From Verrucomicrobiia bacterium (GTDB taxonomy: Bacteria; Verrucomicrobiota; Verrucomicrobiia; Palsa-1439), in NCBI GenBank assembly GCA_035577545.1, contig DATLVI010000035.1:62001-126000 (forward strand): a DNA stretch of 64,000 nucleotides, given 5' to 3'. Positions 1-8,185 of the stretch are shown here, in pieces; the stretch's first letter is position 1, and every line of letters begins with the position of its first letter. The translations under genes and the position numbers were made by a program. The notes beneath the pieces are model-generated. The model ran no database searches. It was not told the DNA's origin and was given only the letters and a program-made list of their open reading frames with translations.

Positions 1-2
1 AG

Positions 3-644
3 CTGATCGAAGTGTTCACCTCCCGTGGCGTGAAGCGCGCCGTCATGGCGGGTGGCATCACGCCTTCCAACCTTTTCAGGAACCTGCGCCTTGATCTGCG
101 CATGACGGGTGTCGCTTTGAGGCTCAAGGAACGTAATGCCGAGACCATCTTCGGCGCGATTGCCGCGGAGATGGCGAAGGACGGCGTCGAACTCATTGAC
201 CCACGCCCATTCCTCGGCGACTCGGTCCCAAAGTCCGGCGTGCTCACCCGTCACAAGCCCGGCAAGGAACAGCAGGAGGACATCGAATTTGGGCTGAAGA
301 TCGGCAAAGCAGTCAGCGCGCTCGATATTGGCCAGACCGTTGTCGTCAAAAAAGGCACGGTGCTGGCGGTGGAAGGGTTTGAAGGCACGGACGAATGTAT
401 TCGCCGCGGCGGCGCGCTGGCAGGGGAGAAGGGCGGCGCGGTGGTCGTCAAGGTCAGCAAGCCACAACACGATTTTCGGTTCGATATTCCGTGCATTGGG
501 GAAAAGACCATCGAGTCGTGCCGGACTGGAAAGATCTCCGTGTTTGCGATGGAAGCGGGACGAAGCCTGCTGCTTGATAAGGACAAGTTGCTGAAGGCGG
601 CGAATGAAATTGGACTGAGCCTCGTGGCGGTGCAATCCGCATGA
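3..644 (+). CDS. lpxI: LpxI, UDP-2,3-diacylglucosamine diphosphatase (5' end outside window)
   Basis: This is the C-terminal 213 residues or so of a DUF1009/LpxI protein, which normally has about 270; the reading frame is open to the left edge. LpxI hydrolyses UDP-2,3-diacylglucosamine to lipid X in lipid A synthesis and is an unrelated alternative to LpxH. The C-terminal catalytic domain is visible: a VLAVEGFEGTDE segment, then HDFRFDIPCIGEKTI, then a SVFAMEAGRSLLLD stretch before the end. The stop overlaps the next start by 4 bases (ATGA), so the two genes are translationally coupled, and lpxB follows two genes on. The pathway context makes the call firm. Confidence 0.9.
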   Translation: MIEVFTSRGVKRAVMAGGITPSNLFRNLRLDLRMTGVALRLKERNAETIFGAIAAEMAKDGVELIDPRPFLGDSVPKSGVLTRHKPGKEQQEDIEFGLKIGKAVSALDIGQTVVVKKGTVLAVEGFEGTDECIRRGGALAGEKGGAVVVKVSKPQHDFRFDIPCIGEKTIESCRTGKISVFAMEAGRSLLLDKDKLLKAANEIGLSLVAVQSA

Positions 645-1666
645 GCGATATTCTCAAAGTCGGCGTGGTCGGTGTCGGGCATCTCGGCTCGCAGCACGCG
701 CGCATCTATTCCGAGTTGGCCAAGCGATCCAACGGCGTATATTCGTTCGTCGGTGTATTTGACACCGACAACATTCGCGTGCGCGCGCTGACGGAAAAAG
801 TTGGCGGCGGCGCGTTCGAGAGCGCGGTGGAACTGGCGAACTTTGCGGACGCGGTCAGCGTGGCGACGCCGACGGAGACGCATTACAAGGTCGCGAAAGT
901 GTTCCTGGAGCGCGGGAAGCATGTGCTCGTGGAGAAGCCGATTACCGACAGCCTCAATGAAGCTGAGGAATTGGTCGCGCTCGCGCGGAAAAACAAATGC
1001 GTGTTCCAGGTCGGCCATGTCGAGCGCTTCAACCCGGTCATGCGCTACCTGAACGAAGTGCTGGAAGAAGCGCGCTTCATCGAAGTGCACCGCCTCTCGC
1101 CGTACCCGGGCCGCTCGACGGACATCGGTGTCGTGCTCGATTTAATGATTCACGACCTCGACGTGGTGTTGTCGCTGGTGAAATCGCCGCTGGTTGCCGT
1201 CGATGCGGTCGGCATCCCCGTGCTCAGCGAGAGCGAAGATATTGCCAATGTGCGATTGAAGTTTGCCAACGGCTGCGTGGCCAACATCACGGCCAGCCGG
1301 GTGTCGGCGGAAAAGATGCGGAAGATTCGGGTGTTTGGACAGACTTCACATGGCGCTGCGTACGTGTCGCTCGATTACATGAAGCAGGAGGGCGAGAGTT
1401 ATCGTGTTGCCGCGGAGGACGCGCAGGAATCCGGTTTGCTGAAGAAACTGCTCGCGGGCAAGCACGCGAGCATTGTCAGCGAATTCGGCGGAAGAAAGAT
1501 CGTGCGCGAACCGGTCCCCATCGAACGCGACGAGCCGCTCAAACTGGAATTGCAACATTTCCTCGATGCGATCCGCTTCCACCGCGACCCGCTCGTCACC
1601 GGCGAAGCCGCCAAACAGGCGCTGGAAGTGGCGATGGAGATCACCGAGCAGGTGCGGCGGCAGTGA
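641..1666 (+). CDS. Gfo/Idh/MocA-family NAD(P)-dependent oxidoreductase in the lipid A operon
   Basis: The protein has 341 residues. The N-terminal Rossmann fold carries the glycine motif VGVVGVGHLGSQHA near residues 7-20, and the family EKP signature follows in HVLVEKPITDS around residue 97. The C-terminal half is the usual alpha/beta substrate domain. It overlaps lpxI by 4 bases at its start and lpxB by 4 bases at its end, so it sits inside a tight lipid A operon. Gfo/Idh/MocA enzymes oxidise or reduce sugar hydroxyls. A UDP-GlcNAc 3-dehydrogenase of the GnnA type, leading to 3-amino-glucosamine lipid A, is one candidate, but the partner transaminase GnnB is not in this window. Family certain; substrate inferred only from position. 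Confidence 0.85.
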   Translation: MSDILKVGVVGVGHLGSQHARIYSELAKRSNGVYSFVGVFDTDNIRVRALTEKVGGGAFESAVELANFADAVSVATPTETHYKVAKVFLERGKHVLVEKPITDSLNEAEELVALARKNKCVFQVGHVERFNPVMRYLNEVLEEARFIEVHRLSPYPGRSTDIGVVLDLMIHDLDVVLSLVKSPLVAVDAVGIPVLSESEDIANVRLKFANGCVANITASRVSAEKMRKIRVFGQTSHGAAYVSLDYMKQEGESYRVAAEDAQESGLLKKLLAGKHASIVSEFGGRKIVREPVPIERDEPLKLELQHFLDAIRFHRDPLVTGEAAKQALEVAMEITEQVRRQ

Positions 1667-2760
1667 CATTGATGTTCATCGCAGGCGAAGCCTCGGGGGA
1701 CGCGCATGCGGCGGAACTGATCAAGGCGCTGCGGTCGAAGGCTCCGGATGTTGTGGTTTTCGGTGCGGGCGGGCCGAAGATGCAGGCGGCGGGGATGGAG
1801 TTGCTGCTGGACCTTACTGAGCATGCGGTGGTTGGGCTGGTCGAGGTGCTGAAGAATTACGGCAAGTTTCGCCGGATCTTCTGGGACCTGGTGCACGAGG
1901 CAGAGAAGCGGCGGCCGGACGCGGTGGTGTTGGTGGATTTCCCGGGGTTTAACCTGCGGTTCGCCGCGCAGATGAACCGGCGCGGAATCAAGGTCATCTA
2001 CTATATCTCGCCGCAGTTATGGGCGTGGCATGCAAGCCGGGCCAAACAGATCGAGCGGGACGTGGACTTGATGCTCTGCATTTTTCCATTCGAGAAGGAC
2101 TGGTACGCCAAACATGCGCCCAGGTTACGCGTGGAGTTCGTCGGGCATCCGTTTGCGGAGAAGATCAAGGCGGAAGGCAGGGGGATCGAGCGGGAAAAGA
2201 AGCTGGTCTTGCTCTTGCCCGGCAGTCGCGAGCGAGAGGTGGCGAAGATTTGGCCGATCATGATGGAGGTCGTGGACCGGATGCCGACGGATGTGAAGTT
2301 TGTCGCAGTGGCGGTGAACGAGCAATCGGCGGCGATGATGAAACATCCGCGTATAACCGTGGATGTTGGCAAAGCGCACGAAGGGATGCGGCGCGCGACG
2401 CTGGCGATTACCGCCAGCGGAACGGCTACGATGGAATGCGCGTTCTACGGCTGTCCAATGATCGTGGTCTACAAAGTGAACTGGCTGACCTATCTCATCG
2501 GGCGCCTGGTCGTGAAGGTCAACTGGCTCGGCATGCCGAACGTGATCGCCGGTCGCGAAATTGTGCCGGAGTTTATCCAGCACGCCGCGCAACCAGAGCG
2601 CATCGCCGCCGTGGCGCGTGAACTGTTGGAGACCGATGCGAAGCGAGACGCCATGCAGCGCGATCTCGCTAGCGTTGTGACCAGCCTTGGCGGAATCGGT
2701 GCAAGCAAACACGCGGCAACCACCATCACGAACTTGCTTTCGTCCGCAGCCGGTGTCTAA
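1663..2760 (+). CDS. lpxB: LpxB, lipid A disaccharide synthase
   Basis: LpxB (GT19) joins lipid X and UDP-2,3-diacylglucosamine into the lipid A disaccharide at the inner membrane. The start is set at the GTG that overlaps the preceding stop (GTGA), giving MTLMFIAGEASGDAHA. An ATG three codons further in is the alternative. The GEASGD motif follows immediately, then YYISPQLWAWHASRAKQ near residue 110 and LLPGSRERE near residue 185, all typical of the family. About 365 residues, normal length. An open frame extends far upstream but only overlaps the previous gene. Third gene of the lpxI operon. Confidence 0.95.
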   Translation: MTLMFIAGEASGDAHAAELIKALRSKAPDVVVFGAGGPKMQAAGMELLLDLTEHAVVGLVEVLKNYGKFRRIFWDLVHEAEKRRPDAVVLVDFPGFNLRFAAQMNRRGIKVIYYISPQLWAWHASRAKQIERDVDLMLCIFPFEKDWYAKHAPRLRVEFVGHPFAEKIKAEGRGIEREKKLVLLLPGSREREVAKIWPIMMEVVDRMPTDVKFVAVAVNEQSAAMMKHPRITVDVGKAHEGMRRATLAITASGTATMECAFYGCPMIVVYKVNWLTYLIGRLVVKVNWLGMPNVIAGREIVPEFIQHAAQPERIAAVARELLETDAKRDAMQRDLASVVTSLGGIGASKHAATTITNLLSSAAGV

Positions 2761-2802
2761 CGTCCATCCGCATTCCGGCCGCGTGTGGCTGAGCGGCGAC
2801 CG

Positions 2803-3054
2803 TTACGCAGCCGCTTTCAGTTTGTTTCTTTCCATCTCCGTTTCGTGCAGGAGACCCTGGATTGACTCGGCATCGGCGGAGGCATCCGAAAACGGTTTGC
2901 CCAGGCCGCTGGCCACGGAGTCGAGCCCGGCTTGCGCCGCATCCGCCTGCACTTTGGCCAGTTTCTCGATCAACGCCGCGTAGCTGTTGTGAACGTCCCT
3001 GATTTTTCCAACGAACTGCTCCAGCACTACAACCTTGTCTTGTTGCTCGTTCAT
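2803..3054 (-). CDS. Small helical protein of unknown function
   Basis: The product has 83 residues. The start is chosen at the ATG preceded by GGGAGGACAGT, a strong ribosome binding site; a longer frame upstream lacks one. It begins MNEQQDKVVVLEQFVG and is rich in Ala, Glu, Asp and Lys, consistent with a helical or coiled-coil protein. No signal peptide or membrane segment is seen. It lies downstream of ispA on the same strand with a gap of about 80 bases and converges with lpxB. I do not recognise the family. Confidence 0.65.
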   Translation of the reverse strand: MNEQQDKVVVLEQFVGKIRDVHNSYAALIEKLAKVQADAAQAGLDSVASGLGKPFSDASADAESIQGLLHETEMERNKLKAAA

Positions 3055-3132
3055 ACTGTCCTCCCGATTGTAATTTGCAGCAGAAAGCATAGTCCGTCAA
3101 AAAAAGTTCTTCCGGAGATGCTCCGAAAGCGA

Positions 3133-4035
3133 TCAGTTCTTCCGCGTTAGGAAGAAATCAGCGATGGCGCGGAGGGGGTCGGCTTGCTTGCCGAAGACGG
3201 AAAGTTGTTTGTGGGCGTCGGCGACGAGGTCAGCGGCGTATTGGCGTGACTTGTCGAGGCCGAGGACGGTGGGGAAGGTGGACTTGTTGTTTTTCTCGTC
3301 GGCGCGGACACTCTTGCCCATGATTTCCTTGGTGCTCGTCGCGTCGAGAATGTCGTCGATGACCTGAAACGCGACACCGAGGTCTTGGCCGTAGCGGGTC
3401 AGGCGTTTGAGCCCGGATGGCGTGGCGTTGCCGGCCATCGCGCCGAGGCGGATCGACGTGGTGATGAGGGCGGCCGTTTTATTGCGATGGGTGGTTTTGA
3501 CTTCCTCAAGGCTGGCGCGGCGCTCTTCGTTCTCGAGATCTTGGACCTGTCCCGCGATGAGTCGCAGGCTGCCGGCAGCCATGGCGAGGTCGCTTACCAA
3601 GGCGCGCACCGGATAGCGTTTTGGCGGATTGCTTTTCGCGACCAAGGCGAACGCCTCGGTCAGCAAAGCGTCACCCGCCAGCACGGCGATGCCTTCGCCG
3701 AAAACTTTATGGTTCGTGGGTTTGCCGCGACGCAAATCGTCGTCGTCCATGCTCGGCAGATCGTCGTGGATGAGCGAGTAGGTATGGATGCATTCCACAG
3801 CGCAGGCCAGCGGCATGGCGATCGCGGGCTTGCCGCCAACCGCCTCACACGCGGCGAGACAGAGGACGGGCCGAATGCGTTTCCCACCCGCAAAAATCGA
3901 GTAGCGCATCGCCTTGTGGATCGTGGGCGGCGCGGCGGTTTCGGGCGGCAAAAGTTTGTCGAGTGCCGCATCCACGCGCCCACACACGCGATCCAAGTAC
4001 TGATTTAGATTAAACGCAGCAGGGAATTTCAACAC
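3133..4035 (-). CDS. ispA: Polyprenyl diphosphate synthase (farnesyl/geranylgeranyl type, IspA-like)
   Basis: This trans-isoprenyl diphosphate synthase condenses isopentenyl diphosphate with allylic diphosphates in isoprenoid synthesis. The 300-residue protein has both aspartate-rich motifs: DDLPSMDDDDLRRG near residues 93-106 and DDILDATS in the last third. It also has FAGGKRIRP near residue 49 and the HTYSLIHDD lead-in. The GTG at 4035 follows GAGGAGGC with almost no spacer, so the TTG at 4032 (MKFPAAF) may be the real start. Chain length (C15 or C20) cannot be told from the sequence. A promoter is visible just upstream. Confidence 0.9.
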   Translation of the reverse strand: MLKFPAAFNLNQYLDRVCGRVDAALDKLLPPETAAPPTIHKAMRYSIFAGGKRIRPVLCLAACEAVGGKPAIAMPLACAVECIHTYSLIHDDLPSMDDDDLRRGKPTNHKVFGEGIAVLAGDALLTEAFALVAKSNPPKRYPVRALVSDLAMAAGSLRLIAGQVQDLENEERRASLEEVKTTHRNKTAALITTSIRLGAMAGNATPSGLKRLTRYGQDLGVAFQVIDDILDATSTKEIMGKSVRADEKNNKSTFPTVLGLDKSRQYAADLVADAHKQLSVFGKQADPLRAIADFFLTRKN

Positions 4036-4055
4036 GCCTCCTCACTTGGCGAGGT

Positions 4056-4083
4056 ATCGTACGGGGCGGGGCGTTTTTTTCAA
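4056..4083 (-). promoter_or_regulatory. Predicted sigma70-type promoter of the ispA-like gene
   Basis: Read on the minus strand, TTGAAA is separated by 16 bases from TACGAT. It lies about 20 bases upstream of the ispA ribosome binding site. Predicted by eye only. Confidence 0.4.
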
Positions 4084-4112
4084 GAGAAAGTTTCGCGCGC
4101 CAGCAATGTCCA

Positions 4113-4616
4113 TTACCGTAAATCCGTATGCTGACCAACGATACTACGCGCTCCGTCGAGAACGCCCTGGTCACTCAGTGCTTTCAGCGGAATGACTTGC
4201 GCGACGCTCGGGGAAATGAAGACAAAAAGGAAATGTTTTGACTGACGCCCGCGTGGTATTGCTGACCACTTAATTGTTTGGGCAAATGCGGCTCCGCTGG
4301 TGTGCATGCCTTCGGAATCGAAAGTGTATGTAAACGGTCCTTGTGCTAGTTTGTTACGACGGTTCCTCCATACCACCCGAGCCGTAATGAGTGGGATGAA
4401 TGAAAAGGCCCACAGAGCCACTAGCACTTCTAACACGCTGGGGTAACGTCGGACGCAAAGTGGCAACACAAGCACGAACACGCCAGCCAACGGGAAAATG
4501 ATGTAATAGATGACGCGTACACCCTGATAGCGAATCAGTACGAGCGATGCGATAAAGATCTCCCAAAAGGCTGGGTTGACTGTTACCGAAACACGATTTG
4601 GAACTGAAGTGTCCAT
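4113..4616 (-). CDS. YcxB-like membrane protein
   Basis: A 167-residue protein with two adjacent hydrophobic segments: YYIIFPLAGVFVLVLPLCV near residues 37-55 and VLEVLVALWAFSFIPLI near 61-77. A soluble domain follows containing FTYTFDSEGMHTSG and a tract ending HFLFVFISPSVAQVIPLKAL. Two membrane helices followed by a small beta-rich domain that mentions its own surface (TIKWSAI) match the YcxB-like C-terminal domain family, whose role is unknown. It stands alone on the minus strand. Confidence 0.65.
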   Translation of the reverse strand: MDTSVPNRVSVTVNPAFWEIFIASLVLIRYQGVRVIYYIIFPLAGVFVLVLPLCVRRYPSVLEVLVALWAFSFIPLITARVVWRNRRNKLAQGPFTYTFDSEGMHTSGAAFAQTIKWSAIPRGRQSKHFLFVFISPSVAQVIPLKALSDQGVLDGARSIVGQHTDLR

Positions 4617-4778
4617 TTGAACGTAACGACGTGAACTGAGCCACGACTGGCTGGTGATGTCAATCGTGAAAACGGGTGTGAACCCAAGGTGCTGGCATGT
4701 TTTCGACGACTCCAGAAATTCGCCGTTACCTAAGCGAAGTGAATGGTTTGGCTGGGGTGCTGACGTCTACGCGTATCG

Positions 4779-4808
4779 AGAGATCCTTCGCTTCGCTCAG
4801 AATGACAA
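4779..4808 (+). repeat. Short dispersed intergenic repeat (GATCCTTCGCTTCGCTCA type)
   Basis: The gap 4617-4846 has no gene. It contains GAGATCCTTCGCTTCGCTCA followed by GAATGACAA. A 20-base near-copy (one mismatch) lies at 14626-14645 over the 3' end of cimA. Similar strings are widespread between genes in many unrelated bacterial assemblies. Only the two copies in this window are seen directly. Confidence 0.6.
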
Positions 4809-4846
4809 CTCGCGAAGAACGTTTCCAACGCCTTTGGGGGTTATCA

Positions 4847-5146
4847 TTACCTTGCCAGGCGTCGATCAAGCACCTTCTGGAGTTCGGGCAGCTTCTTGTT
4901 AATCCAATCGGCGGCCCGGCCATCCTGGATGCTGATCCAGGCGCGGTGTTGTTGTGGCCAGAGAGTCAGTTCCAACGTGCCTGACTGACCCGGGATCTTT
5001 GCGTGCCAGTGTATGCAACCGGGGAATTTCTTGAGCGTTTCACGCGGAGAAGCCTGCAAACCAACTGCGGCGAGCGTGGCTTCAATCGTCTTCTCTGCTT
5101 TGGAGAGATTCGCGCTCGGTGGTAATTCGATTTCGATATTTTGCAT
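4847..5146 (-). CDS. Small protein of unknown function
   Basis: A 99-residue protein starting MQNIEIELPPSANLSKAEKT. This start is preferred because the more upstream start adds a basic stretch without a ribosome binding site; no strong site is seen for either. Tryptophans and basic residues dominate the middle (PGCIHWHAKIPG, WPQQHRAWISIQDGRAADW), followed by a basic helix at the end. No signal peptide or membrane helix. The family is not recognised. Confidence 0.6.
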   Translation of the reverse strand: MQNIEIELPPSANLSKAEKTIEATLAAVGLQASPRETLKKFPGCIHWHAKIPGQSGTLELTLWPQQHRAWISIQDGRAADWINKKLPELQKVLDRRLAR

Positions 5147-5249
5147 CAGGGCTCTCGCTTCAGTTTGTTTAGAGCGCAAAAGGAACTCAGCCACGGTGGA
5201 GTGACGATGTCAACCGCGAAGGCGCGCCTATCGTAAATCGATAATTCTG

Positions 5250-5535
5250 CTGGACACGGTGCGGTGGGGTGGGTATAGTCGGGGAAATGAATGAACGTCA
5301 ACTTCGGGGTGCAATTGTCCAACTTCCAAGAGGAACAGGAGGGGAGCAAGCAGACGGCGAAAGAGTGAAGAGGGGGCGCATATACGTTTTTGCGAAACGA
5401 ACCCACCGTTTTGGTGGGCTAGATTTGGTGGAACGTCTGTTCTATCAGAGACTTCCGAGGCTTGCAGAAGGTTTTTGCAGGTGGGTTCGTTTTGGAAAAC
5501 GAACCCACCGGAGGGCGCTTTTGGTGCGGTATTCA
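5250..5535 (+). repeat. Repeat element copy A with promoter-like core and palindromes
   Basis: The gap 5147-5758 holds no convincing gene but carries the first copy of a repeat also found at 59341-59700. Shared blocks in order: CTGGACACGGTG; a TGGACA-N17-TATAGT promoter-like unit followed by CGGGG; a CGCATATACG-like block; TGCGAAACGAACCCACCGTTTT; and a perfect palindrome with 14-base arms (5480-5493 and 5496-5509, loop GG). A second hairpin, CCCACC-GTTTT-GGTGGG, lies at 5402-5418. Direction is toward the fmdB-like gene at 5759. Translated in one frame it gives the FWKTNPP type of junk peptide. Confidence 0.75.
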
Positions 5536-5758
5536 GGTGTATTGAAGAAAAATATGGCGGTTTAGCGTCGACTTTTCGAATCTCAACGATGGGAGAAGCA
5601 CGGCTGCAACCGGCAAAGTCATTTGGGCACCACGCCCTGGTTAGGCTACCACCATATGTCGCTCGTGCTGGAGAATTGAGTGCGGGAATGGTATACTAGC
5701 GAAATCGCGGTTGACTTGAACCAAGGAGTTGTTCGATAAGAAAGTGCCTTTTTTGCAT

Positions 5759-6097
5759 ATGCCGACCTACGAATACGAATGCCAGAAATGCGGGCATCAT
5801 TATGAGTTGTACCAGTCGATCAAGGATGGTCCGAAGAGAACCTGCCCGAAGTGTCACGGTCGCGTGAAACGGTTGCTTGGGACGGGAGCCGGGCTGATTT
5901 TCAAAGGGTCCGGCTTTTACATTACGGATTATCGAAAGCCGAGTTACGCGGAGAGCGCAAAAAAGGACAACCCCGCGCCGACCACACCTGTCACCCCCGC
6001 AGCCGGTTCGACAACCAGCGCGAAGACGAGCCCGGCGAAACCGGCCAGCGCACCCACGAAGTCAGGCGAGACAAAGGCGACGAAGAAGAAGGATTAA
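5759..6097 (+). CDS. FmdB-type zinc ribbon protein
   Basis: The product has 112 residues and begins MPTYEYECQKCGHHYE, the invariant start of the FmdB/CxxC_CxxC_SSSS regulatory-protein family. That is why this ATG was chosen over upstream TTG (5729, next to AAGGAG) and GTG (5744) codons in frame. Four cysteines (8, 11, 29, 32) form the zinc ribbon. The last 45 residues are a low-complexity Thr/Pro/Ala/Lys tail that is probably disordered. It is 3 bases from the next gene, also a zinc ribbon protein. The molecular role of the family is unknown. Confidence 0.85.
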   Translation: MPTYEYECQKCGHHYELYQSIKDGPKRTCPKCHGRVKRLLGTGAGLIFKGSGFYITDYRKPSYAESAKKDNPAPTTPVTPAAGSTTSAKTSPAKPASAPTKSGETKATKKKD

Positions 6098-6100
6098 TTC

Positions 6101-6838
6101 ATGGTCATTTGCCAAAAATGCGGGTACGACAACGAATTGGGCCGCATCTTTTGCCACTCCTGCGGGGCCAAACTCAATCTCAGTGAGATCAAGTCTCCGA
6201 GCCAGGGCGGCAAAGATTTGACCAAGAAGAAGAAGGGCGGGGCGGTGAAGGCGCTCCGACGCGTGGTCAACATTGTGGTCCTACTGGTGGTCGTTGGGAC
6301 GCTCGTTCTCGCGCTACAGGTTCCGGCGTTGCGGCCCATCAGCACGTCGAACGAGGATTTGACCTCCGTTGACAAGAAGCGGTTCGCGTTGGATGGGCTC
6401 AACCTGCAGAAAACCCCCCTTACAATCACGATCAGCGAGACGGAGTTGAACGCGTTCGTCGACACCTTGGGCCTGCAAAAGGGCGAAGCGAAGGGCGCGT
6501 ACATAGTCCCAAGCAAAGTGCAGATCGAGCTTGGCGATGGTTTCGTCACGGCAATTTATCTCAGCAAGATCCATCTGGCGGGCTCATTTGAGAAGCAGCT
6601 TTACCTCAGCTACTCGGGGGTGCCGACCGTGGAGGGCGGCCATTTCGTATTCAAACCCACCGGCGGGTTAGTGGGTTCCCTGTGGATCCATCCGTGGATT
6701 CTGGAAAAGACGGGTATCTTTAATCGCTATTATTCGAAGCTCTTTAAGGACCTGGGTCAGGAAAAGCAAATGCTCGATTCCCTCGCTTCGGTTTCGGTGA
6801 CGTCGAAGCAAGTTACGCTGAAGTACTCGCCACACTAG
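6101..6838 (+). CDS. Membrane-anchored zinc ribbon protein
   Basis: A 245-residue protein. A zinc ribbon (Cys 4, 7, 18, 21) is followed by a Lys-rich linker, one membrane helix at about residues 56-72 (VNIVVLLVVVGTLVLAL), and a soluble domain of about 170 residues. The domain would be outside the cytoplasm if the ribbon is inside. That outer domain has no motif I recognise; alternating hydrophobic residues suggest beta structure. It follows the FmdB-like gene by 3 bases and is 15 bases before the next gene, so the three are probably one operon. Confidence 0.75.
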   Translation: MVICQKCGYDNELGRIFCHSCGAKLNLSEIKSPSQGGKDLTKKKKGGAVKALRRVVNIVVLLVVVGTLVLALQVPALRPISTSNEDLTSVDKKRFALDGLNLQKTPLTITISETELNAFVDTLGLQKGEAKGAYIVPSKVQIELGDGFVTAIYLSKIHLAGSFEKQLYLSYSGVPTVEGGHFVFKPTGGLVGSLWIHPWILEKTGIFNRYYSKLFKDLGQEKQMLDSLASVSVTSKQVTLKYSPH

Positions 6839-6853
6839 TTCGTTTGCGGGATT

Positions 6854-8185
6854 ATGAACGCGCGACACTGGAGCCGGTTTCTCGCAGTGGTTGCCGTTGC
6901 CCTCGCGCAATCCCGCGTCGCTCGCGCTGCGTCCAACGGCACGAACGCCCTCACGAGCACCATCAGCGCATCGCGTCAGTTCACGGCCTACGCCAACAAT
7001 CAGCTTCTGCCGTCGGCGCTGTGCGTGTACGCAGAGCGCGTCAAACATGAGTGGTTGCAGCGGATGGACGTGGCCGATACCTGGCGGGATCCGATTCTGC
7101 TCGTGGTCAGTCCGCGCGAACCCGCGCGGGCCAATGCGCCCGCGATTTCGATGGCGGTATTCCAGACGGAGAACCATCTCAAATACCAGATCAATTGCCT
7201 GTTGCCGCCACCGCTCGACGAAGCCGAACTACTGGTGACAATGGTCGACAGTTTATGCTCGGAGTGGGCGAACCGTGATCAACCGGTGGCTCGCGGACGG
7301 TTGTATGCGGCGCCGGTCATGCCACCCTGGCTTGTTCAGGGGCTCGCGGCGTCGATCCAGGGTCGCTTCGATTTCCTGTTGGCGATCGCGCGACGATCGG
7401 TGGCGGCCGGCCGGCCGCAGCAGGCGACGGAGGTACTGGACGTCAAGGTTCTGCCCATCGATCCGGCCGACCGACAGCTCTTTCGGGCCAACGCGTGGTT
7501 GTTCACGGAAAGTCTCCTTGCGTTGCCGGATGGTTCACGGAAGTTACGAAGTTTCCTGTCGGGACTCGGCACGGAAAAGGTTGCGAGCAACGCGTTCTGG
7601 ACGGTCTACCACCAGGATTTTCCAGAGAGGGCAGCGCTTGAGAAATGGTGGAACCTGGAGGAAGCCCGGCGAACGTCCGTGACCGTGGCGGAGAACCTCT
7701 CCGCCGTGGAAACGGCACACCAACTGAACGCGATCCTCGTCGCGAAGATCGGTCCGACCAAGTGGCAGAAAGGGATGCCCGAGGAAACGGAGACGACCAT
7801 CGACAAACTCTGGCAGTACACCGATGAGGCCTGGCTGACGGATGTTTTGAAACTGAAGATTAGCCAGTTCGGCGCTTTGCGTGCCCAAGCGCACCCCTCC
7901 TACCAACCCGTGCTGGATGAATACATCGAAGCGATGACGTGGCTCTTTCAGAGCAATACCGTCCGCTTTCGACGCGCGGTAAAGCATGCGGCGGTGGGGC
8001 AAGCCGCGGTCGACAAGCAGTCGCGGGCAATTGCCGTCTACATGGATCAAGCCGAGCGGGCGTACGCGCCGGAGGAACTTTCCCAGGTGTTCAACGGCTA
8101 CTTTCAAGCCTTTGATCAGGCGCAAAAGCTGGAAGGGGAGCGGCGCAGTCCCATCAGCGATTACCTCGACAAATTCGATCACTGA
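6854..8185 (+). CDS. Secreted protein of unknown function
   Basis: A 443-residue protein with a plausible signal peptide, MNARHWSRFLAVVAVALAQ, and a cleavage region around VARAAS (residues 22-27). The mature part is mostly helical with many tryptophans. Segments such as MPPWLVQGLAASIQGRFDFL resemble the peptidase-like or TPR-like scaffolds of secreted PVC proteins, but no HExxH or other catalytic motif is present. Last gene of the 5.8-8.2 kb operon; it converges with valS, whose stop lies within the 3' end. Family unknown. Confidence 0.7.
   Translation: MNARHWSRFLAVVAVALAQSRVARAASNGTNALTSTISASRQFTAYANNQLLPSALCVYAERVKHEWLQRMDVADTWRDPILLVVSPREPARANAPAISMAVFQTENHLKYQINCLLPPPLDEAELLVTMVDSLCSEWANRDQPVARGRLYAAPVMPPWLVQGLAASIQGRFDFLLAIARRSVAAGRPQQATEVLDVKVLPIDPADRQLFRANAWLFTESLLALPDGSRKLRSFLSGLGTEKVASNAFWTVYHQDFPERAALEKWWNLEEARRTSVTVAENLSAVETAHQLNAILVAKIGPTKWQKGMPEETETTIDKLWQYTDEAWLTDVLKLKISQFGALRAQAHPSYQPVLDEYIEAMTWLFQSNTVRFRRAVKHAAVGQAAVDKQSRAIAVYMDQAERAYAPEELSQVFNGYFQAFDQAQKLEGERRSPISDYLDKFDH

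Noticed and set aside
5269-5565. A 98-codon frame through repeat copy A
   Set aside because: Same kind of translated repeat as in copy B (KRTHRFGG, FGKRTHRRA).
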